The translations under genes and the position numbers were made by a program. 64,000 nucleotides of DNA from DATFVB01 sp963714035. GTDB lineage: Bacteria > Acidobacteriota > Thermoanaerobaculia > UBA5066 > DATFVB01. Positions 60,390 through 64,000 of this stretch are shown here, piece after piece; the first letter of the stretch is position 1, and the number at the start of each line of letters is the position of its first letter. The stretch covers positions 3,162,001-3,226,000 of the forward strand of contig OY970224.1 in the NCBI GenBank assembly GCA_963714035.1, read 5' to 3'. The notes under the pieces were generated by a model, which worked only from the letters and a program-made list of their open reading frames with translations, was not told where the DNA came from and ran no database searches.

Positions 60390-60628
60390 GAATCCCCCGA
60401 GACGTCTCGGGACACGATGCCGCAAAACTCCTGGAAAGACTCGGATCCGTGATGACCCGCCAGACGGGCAGCCATTTGCGGTTGACGACCAGCCGGAATG
60501 GCGAGCATCACGTCACGATACCCGGGCACTCGACCCTTCGGGTTGGCACGCTGGCGGGCATGCTGAATGAAGTGGCAGTCCACCTCGAGATGGACAAAGA
60601 CGAGTTGGTGCGGCAGCTTTTCGGCTAA
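60386..60628 (+). CDS. HicA-like mRNA interferase toxin
   Basis: 80 residues from GTG 60386. SGHDAAKLLERLG and RQTGSHLRLTTS match the dsRBD-like HicA/YcfA fold, in which the His after GS is the catalytic residue. HHVTIPGHSTLRVGTLAGML completes the family pattern. HicA cleaves mRNA and is neutralised by HicB. In the classic locus hicA precedes hicB; here the antitoxin-like gene is first and the toxin is translationally coupled to it. Confidence 0.8.
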   Translation: MRIPRDVSGHDAAKLLERLGSVMTRQTGSHLRLTTSRNGEHHVTIPGHSTLRVGTLAGMLNEVAVHLEMDKDELVRQLFG

Positions 60629-60722
60629 GCGGTTGATCCTCGAACCGTAGAAGGATTTCGCGATTTTCGTGTATTAATTCGCGTCCTCGGAAGGTGTGGC
60701 GGCGCTCTTTTCGTCGGGATTT

Positions 60723-60769
60723 CGATGCAAACGCATCGCTTGTGAAAAATTTCTCGCACGCGATAAGAT
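60723..60769 (+). promoter_or_regulatory. Promoter and possible operator of mdh
   Basis: TTGTGA (60740-60745) and TAAGAT (60764-60769) are 18 bp apart. Directly upstream is the palindrome CGATGC-AAAC-GCATCG (60723-60738), which could be an operator half overlapping the -35 region. A start near 60776 would give a leader of about 20 bases with the AAAGGAG site. Confidence 0.4.
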
Positions 60770-60796
60770 CGGAAACCGGGGAAAAAGGAGCGGCGA

Positions 60797-61723
60797 ATGC
60801 AGCACAAGGTGACCGTGATCGGCGGCGGGAACGTGGGCGCGACGGCCGCCCAGCGCCTCGTCGAGCGCGAGATCGCCGACGTCTGCCTGATCGACGTCGT
60901 CGAGGGGCTGCCGCAGGGGAAGTCGCTCGACATGATGGAGTCGGCGCCCGTCGAGAAGTTCGACGCGAAGATCACCGGGTCCAACGGTTACGAAGTCTCC
61001 GCCGGCTCCGACGTGATCGTCGTGACCGCGGGGCTGGCACGCAAGCCCGGCATGTCGCGCGACGATCTCCTCCACAAGAACACCGAGATCGTCGGGGCCG
61101 TCTGCCGCGAGGCGTTCCGCCATTCCCGCGACGCGATCTTCATCGTCGTTTCGAACCCGCTCGACGCGATGTGCGAGGTCGCGATGCGGGTCACCGGACT
61201 CCCGCGCGAGCGCGTGATCGGCATGGCCGGAATCCTCGATTCGGCCCGGATGCGCTTTTTCATCGCGGAGGCGCTGAACGTCTCGGTCGAGAACACCCAC
61301 GCCTTCGTGCTCGGCGGCCACGGCGACTCGATGGTCCCGCTGCCGCGCTACTCGACCGTCGCGGGCGTTCCGATCACCGAGCTGCTGCCGAAGGAGAAGA
61401 TCGACGAGATCGTGACCCGCACGCGCAACGGCGGGATCGAGGTCGTGAATCTGCTCAAGTCCGGTTCGGCGTACTACGCGCCCTCGTCGGCGGTCGTCGA
61501 GATGGTCGACGCGATCCTGCGCGACAAGAAGAAGGTCCTTCCTTGCGCCGTGCGGCTGACGGGCGAGTACGGAATCAAGGATCTCTTCATCGGCGTGCCG
61601 GTCAAGCTCGGCCGCAAGGGCGCCGAGCAGGTCATGGAAATCGAGCTTTCGGCCGACGAGAAGGCGGCGCTCCAGAAATCGGCCGCGGCGGTGAAAGAGC
61701 TGTGCGACCTGCTGAAGGTGTGA
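60797..61723 (+). CDS. mdh: Malate dehydrogenase, LDH-like type
   Basis: 308 residues from ATG 60797, fixed by AAAGGAG seven bases upstream. NAD-binding VIGGGNVGATAAQRL, substrate-specificity loop GLARKPGMSRDDLL (the Arg in this loop marks malate rather than lactate dehydrogenases), NPLDAM, and the catalytic His in GGHGDSMVPLPRY are present. It interconverts malate and oxaloacetate in the TCA cycle. The succinate dehydrogenase genes follow on the same strand after a repeat. Confidence 0.96.
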   Translation: MQHKVTVIGGGNVGATAAQRLVEREIADVCLIDVVEGLPQGKSLDMMESAPVEKFDAKITGSNGYEVSAGSDVIVVTAGLARKPGMSRDDLLHKNTEIVGAVCREAFRHSRDAIFIVVSNPLDAMCEVAMRVTGLPRERVIGMAGILDSARMRFFIAEALNVSVENTHAFVLGGHGDSMVPLPRYSTVAGVPITELLPKEKIDEIVTRTRNGGIEVVNLLKSGSAYYAPSSAVVEMVDAILRDKKKVLPCAVRLTGEYGIKDLFIGVPVKLGRKGAEQVMEIELSADEKAALQKSAAAVKELCDLLKV

Positions 61724-61745
61724 CCCGATGCTGAGCGCATCGGAA

Positions 61746-61845
61746 ACCTCACCCCCCCGCCCCCTCTCCACGTGGAGAGGGGGAGCAATCTCCTCTTCCC
61801 CTCCCCACCTGGGGAGGGGTGGCGCGTCGAGCGCCGGGGTGAGGT
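61746..61845. repeat. CCCCTCTCC-type hairpin repeat, locus 9
   Basis: CCTCACCCCC opens it; CCCCCTCTCCACG pairs with CGTGGAGAGGGGG, CCCCTCCCCA with TGGGGAGGGG, and it closes with GGGGTGAGG. This is the most complete copy: two hairpins inside one outer CCTCACCCC/GGGGTGAGG pair. Confidence 0.85.
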
Positions 61846-61870
61846 TTGGCGGAGAAACGGAGCGAAGCGA

Positions 61871-62488
61871 ATGTTGAGCCGCGCCGAGGAGCGCAACTTC
61901 TGGCTGCACCGGCTCCACTCGCTCTCCGGGATCGTCCCGATCGGCGGATTCGTCGCCTTCCACCTGTACGAGAACTACGCCGCGCTGCGCGGCGCCGAGC
62001 ACTACAACGAGGTCGCGCACACGCTGCAGGTGATGCCCTTCGCGCTCGCGCTCGAGATCGCGGTCATCATGGTCCCGATCTTCTTCCACGGGATCTACGG
62101 CCTCTTCATCACCGCGACCGCGAGCCCGAACGCCCGGACCTACCGCCGCAACTGGATGTACAACCTGCAGCGGGTGACCGGAGTCATCCTCTTCGCCTAC
62201 ATCCTCTTCCACCTCTGGACGACGCGCTTCGTCAACGTCGCGCACCACGAGGACGTGAACCTCTTCGCGACGATGCAGGGCATCGTGCACAACCCGTGGC
62301 TCCTCGCGTTCTCGATCCTGGGGATCCTCTCCGCGACGTTCCACCTGGCCAACGGCATCTGGTCGTTCTGCATCGTGTGGGGAATCGCGGTCTCGCCGCG
62401 CGCGCAGCGGCTGGTGGAATACGTCTCGTTGGCCGTCTTCGTGGTCCTCTCGCTGATCGGCGTGCGGGCCATTCTCGCGTTCGCATGA
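61871..62488 (+). CDS. sdhC: Succinate dehydrogenase cytochrome b subunit
   Basis: 205 residues with five predicted helices. NFWLHRLHSLSGIVPIGGFVAFHLYENY gives His residues of helix I; a second His lies in IFFHGIYGLF, and NLQRVTGVILFAYILFHLW and SATFHLANGIWSFCIVWG carry others. The five-helix form with several helix His residues is that of the Bacillus-type (class B) diheme cytochrome b558. It anchors the SDH heads and passes electrons to quinone. The upstream frame up to 61772 is translated repeat, so ATG 61871 is preferred. The subunit order here is sdhC then sdhA. Confidence 0.92.
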   Translation: MLSRAEERNFWLHRLHSLSGIVPIGGFVAFHLYENYAALRGAEHYNEVAHTLQVMPFALALEIAVIMVPIFFHGIYGLFITATASPNARTYRRNWMYNLQRVTGVILFAYILFHLWTTRFVNVAHHEDVNLFATMQGIVHNPWLLAFSILGILSATFHLANGIWSFCIVWGIAVSPRAQRLVEYVSLAVFVVLSLIGVRAILAFA

Positions 62489-62517
62489 GTCGCTCGAAAT
62501 GAACGATTTCTCGCGAC

Positions 62518-62578
62518 TACCCCACCCCCGTCCCCTCCCCATGTGGGGAGGGGTGGCCGAAGGCCGGGGAAGGGTATC
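62518..62578. repeat. CCCCTCTCC-type hairpin repeat, locus 10
   Basis: CCCCTCCCCATGTGGGGAGGGG hairpin region (about 62532-62552), opened by CCCCACCCCC; it lies between sdhC and sdhA within a 154-bp gap. Confidence 0.7.
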
Positions 62579-62642
62579 AGCCGCGGATATCCGGCGACAC
62601 GAGGAACGACGACGGGTGATGGTGAAAGCATGAGCGCGGTAG

Positions 62643-64000
62643 ATGGCTGAGCGGCTGATCATCGTCGGCGGCGGGCTCGCCGGGCTGATGACCGCCATCA
62701 AGTCGGCGGAGGCCGGCGTCCCGGTCGATCTCTTCTCGATCGTCCCCGTCAAACGCTCCCACTCCGTCTGCGCGCAGGGCGGCATCAACGGGGCGGTGAA
62801 CACGAAAGGGGAGGGCGATTCTCCCTGGATCCATTTCGACGACACGGTGTACGGCGGCGACTTCCTCGCCGACCAGCCGCCCGTCAAGGCCATGTGTTAC
62901 GCCGCGCCGCAGGTGATCAACCTGCTCGACCGGATGGGCGTGATGTTCAACCGCACGCCGGAAGGGCTCCTCGATTTCCGGCGGTTCGGCGGGACGAAGC
63001 ACCACCGCACGGCATTCGCCGGAGCGACGACGGGGCAGCAGCTCCTCTACGCGCTCGACGAGCAGGTGCGGCGCCATGAAGTCGCGGGTCTCGTGCGCAA
63101 GTTCGAGTACTGGGAGTTCCTCGGGCTCGTCCGCGACGCCGACGGAAACTGCCGCGGCATCGTCGCGCTCGACTGGGAGTCGATGAAGATCGAGTCCTTC
63201 CGGGCCGGGGCCGTGATGATGGCGACCGGCGGTCCCGGCATCGTCTTCGGGAAGTCGACGAACTCCGTCATCAACACCGGTTCGGCGGCCGGCGCGTGCT
63301 ATCGCGAAGGCGCCTGGTACGCCAACGGCGAGTTCATCCAGGTGCATCCGACGAGCATTCCCGGGGCCGACAAGCTCCGGCTGATGTCGGAATCCGCGCG
63401 CGGCGAGGGGGGCCGGATGTGGGTCCCGCGGACGGTCGGCGACCGGCGCGATCCGAAGTCGATCCCCGAGGCCGATCGCTGGTACTTTCTCGAGGAGAAA
63501 TATCCCGCCTACGGCAACCTCGTCCCGCGCGACATCGCGACCCGCGAGATCTTCAAGATCTGCCTCGAAGGAAAGGGAATCGACGGGAACCGCGAGGTCT
63601 ACCTCGACCTGACCCACATTCCGCGCGAAGAGCTGGACAAGAAGCTCGCCGGGATCCTCGAGATCTACGAGAAGTTCGTCGGCGTCGACCCGCGCGAGGA
63701 GCCGATGAAGGTCTTCCCGGGGATGCACTACTCGATGGGCGGCCTCTGGACGACCTACGAGAAGGACGAGAAGACGGGCGGCGTCGTGGAAGGGTCCGTG
63801 AAGAATCAGGCGACGAACATCCCCGGCCTCTACGCCGCGGGCGAAGTGGACTTCGCGTACCACGGAGCCAACCGCCTCGGAGCGAACTCGCTCCTGTCGT
63901 GCATCTGGTCGGGCCGCATCGGCGGGCCCGCGATGGTGCGCCACGCGCGCGAGACGTCGGCGAAGCTGCCGTCGGCCGAGTCCGCGCTCGCGTCCGCCCG
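62643..64000 (+). CDS. sdhA: Succinate dehydrogenase flavoprotein subunit, partial
   Basis: Begins at ATG 62643 and runs off the right edge; 452 residues are visible of an expected 600-640. FAD-binding IIVGGGLAGLMTAIKSAEAG is at the N-terminus, the FAD-attachment His is in RSHSVCAQGGINGAV, and FIQVHPTSIPG and ARGEGGRMW are active-site motifs. GMHYSMGGLWTTYE and LYAAGEVDFAYHGANRLGAN are typical of the Bacillus-type enzyme. It oxidises succinate to fumarate. The iron-sulfur subunit should follow outside the window. Confidence 0.95.
   Translation, partial: MAERLIIVGGGLAGLMTAIKSAEAGVPVDLFSIVPVKRSHSVCAQGGINGAVNTKGEGDSPWIHFDDTVYGGDFLADQPPVKAMCYAAPQVINLLDRMGVMFNRTPEGLLDFRRFGGTKHHRTAFAGATTGQQLLYALDEQVRRHEVAGLVRKFEYWEFLGLVRDADGNCRGIVALDWESMKIESFRAGAVMMATGGPGIVFGKSTNSVINTGSAAGACYREGAWYANGEFIQVHPTSIPGADKLRLMSESARGEGGRMWVPRTVGDRRDPKSIPEADRWYFLEEKYPAYGNLVPRDIATREIFKICLEGKGIDGNREVYLDLTHIPREELDKKLAGILEIYEKFVGVDPREEPMKVFPGMHYSMGGLWTTYEKDEKTGGVVEGSVKNQATNIPGLYAAGEVDFAYHGANRLGANSLLSCIWSGRIGGPAMVRHARETSAKLPSAESALASA

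Overview
The window is about 64 kb of GC-rich, densely packed chromosomal DNA from a Gram-negative bacterium. The didermal envelope is shown by a complete lipid A L-Ara4N pathway, a Wzm/Wzt exporter, lipoproteins and a type IV pilus with PilY1. Separate TCA genes (NADP-isocitrate dehydrogenase, malate dehydrogenase, succinate dehydrogenase) indicate an oxidative lifestyle. No rRNA, tRNA or unambiguous marker is present. The mix of genes, the many GTG/TTG starts and the style of the dispersed repeats suggest Acidobacteriota (perhaps Thermoanaerobaculia-like) or a neighbouring phylum; this is inference.

Layout. 1-3.1 kb: partial RNase D-like gene (minus strand, cut by the window edge), a chalcone-isomerase-like secreted protein, and a radical SAM DNA repair-type protein. 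3-14 kb: one tightly overlapping plus-strand run of GT-C protein, Wzm, Wzt, ArnT, ArnB, a nucleotidyltransferase-fold protein, ArnC, ArnA formyltransferase, ArnA decarboxylase and, after a structured repeat, ArnD. All Arn functions except UDP-glucose dehydrogenase are here, and ArnA is split into two genes. 14-27 kb: envelope glycan genes, with YfhO-like and GT-C membrane proteins, two GT2 enzymes (one fused to a methyltransferase) and an M20 peptidase lipoprotein. 27-28.7 kb: two tandem pilin genes, each with a near-consensus sigma-54 promoter. 28.7-36.6 kb: sulfatase-fold membrane enzyme, third YfhO-like protein, prepilin peptidase and two more GT-C-like proteins. 36.7-40.3 kb: pilT plus a HEAT-repeat/PilT fusion. 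40-47.4 kb: secreted proline-rich protein, SixA, thioesterase-purK-purE, icd, a DUF559 remnant, small lipoprotein, four-helix-bundle protein and a ParE-type toxin-antitoxin pair. 47.4-60.1 kb: an NtrC-type sigma-54 activator, the minor pilin operon fimT/gspH-pilV-pilW-pilX-pilY1, then a membrane histidine kinase. 60.2-64 kb: HicB/HicA-like pair, mdh, sdhC and the start of sdhA.

Pilus genes lie at four places in the window: major pilins, peptidase, retraction ATPases, and minor pilins with adhesin. The sigma-54 activator and the kinase flank the minor pilin operon and could form a PilS/PilR-like pair acting on the sigma-54 promoters of the pilins. The Arn set would add L-Ara4N to lipid A, and the many GT-C/YfhO proteins would decorate other envelope glycans.

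The most unusual non-coding content is a set of dispersed repeats. Family A is a roughly 120-140 bp element in three copies, whose stem sequences differ while pairing is kept. Family B is a roughly 150 bp element in two copies. A hairpin family built on CCCCTCTCC/GGAGAGGGG occurs at ten loci. A GTCATTGCGAG palindrome occurs in two copies, each directly behind a family A copy. A second pattern is a TANNNT box placed 5-7 nt before the start codon of many genes, which suggests widespread leaderless transcription.
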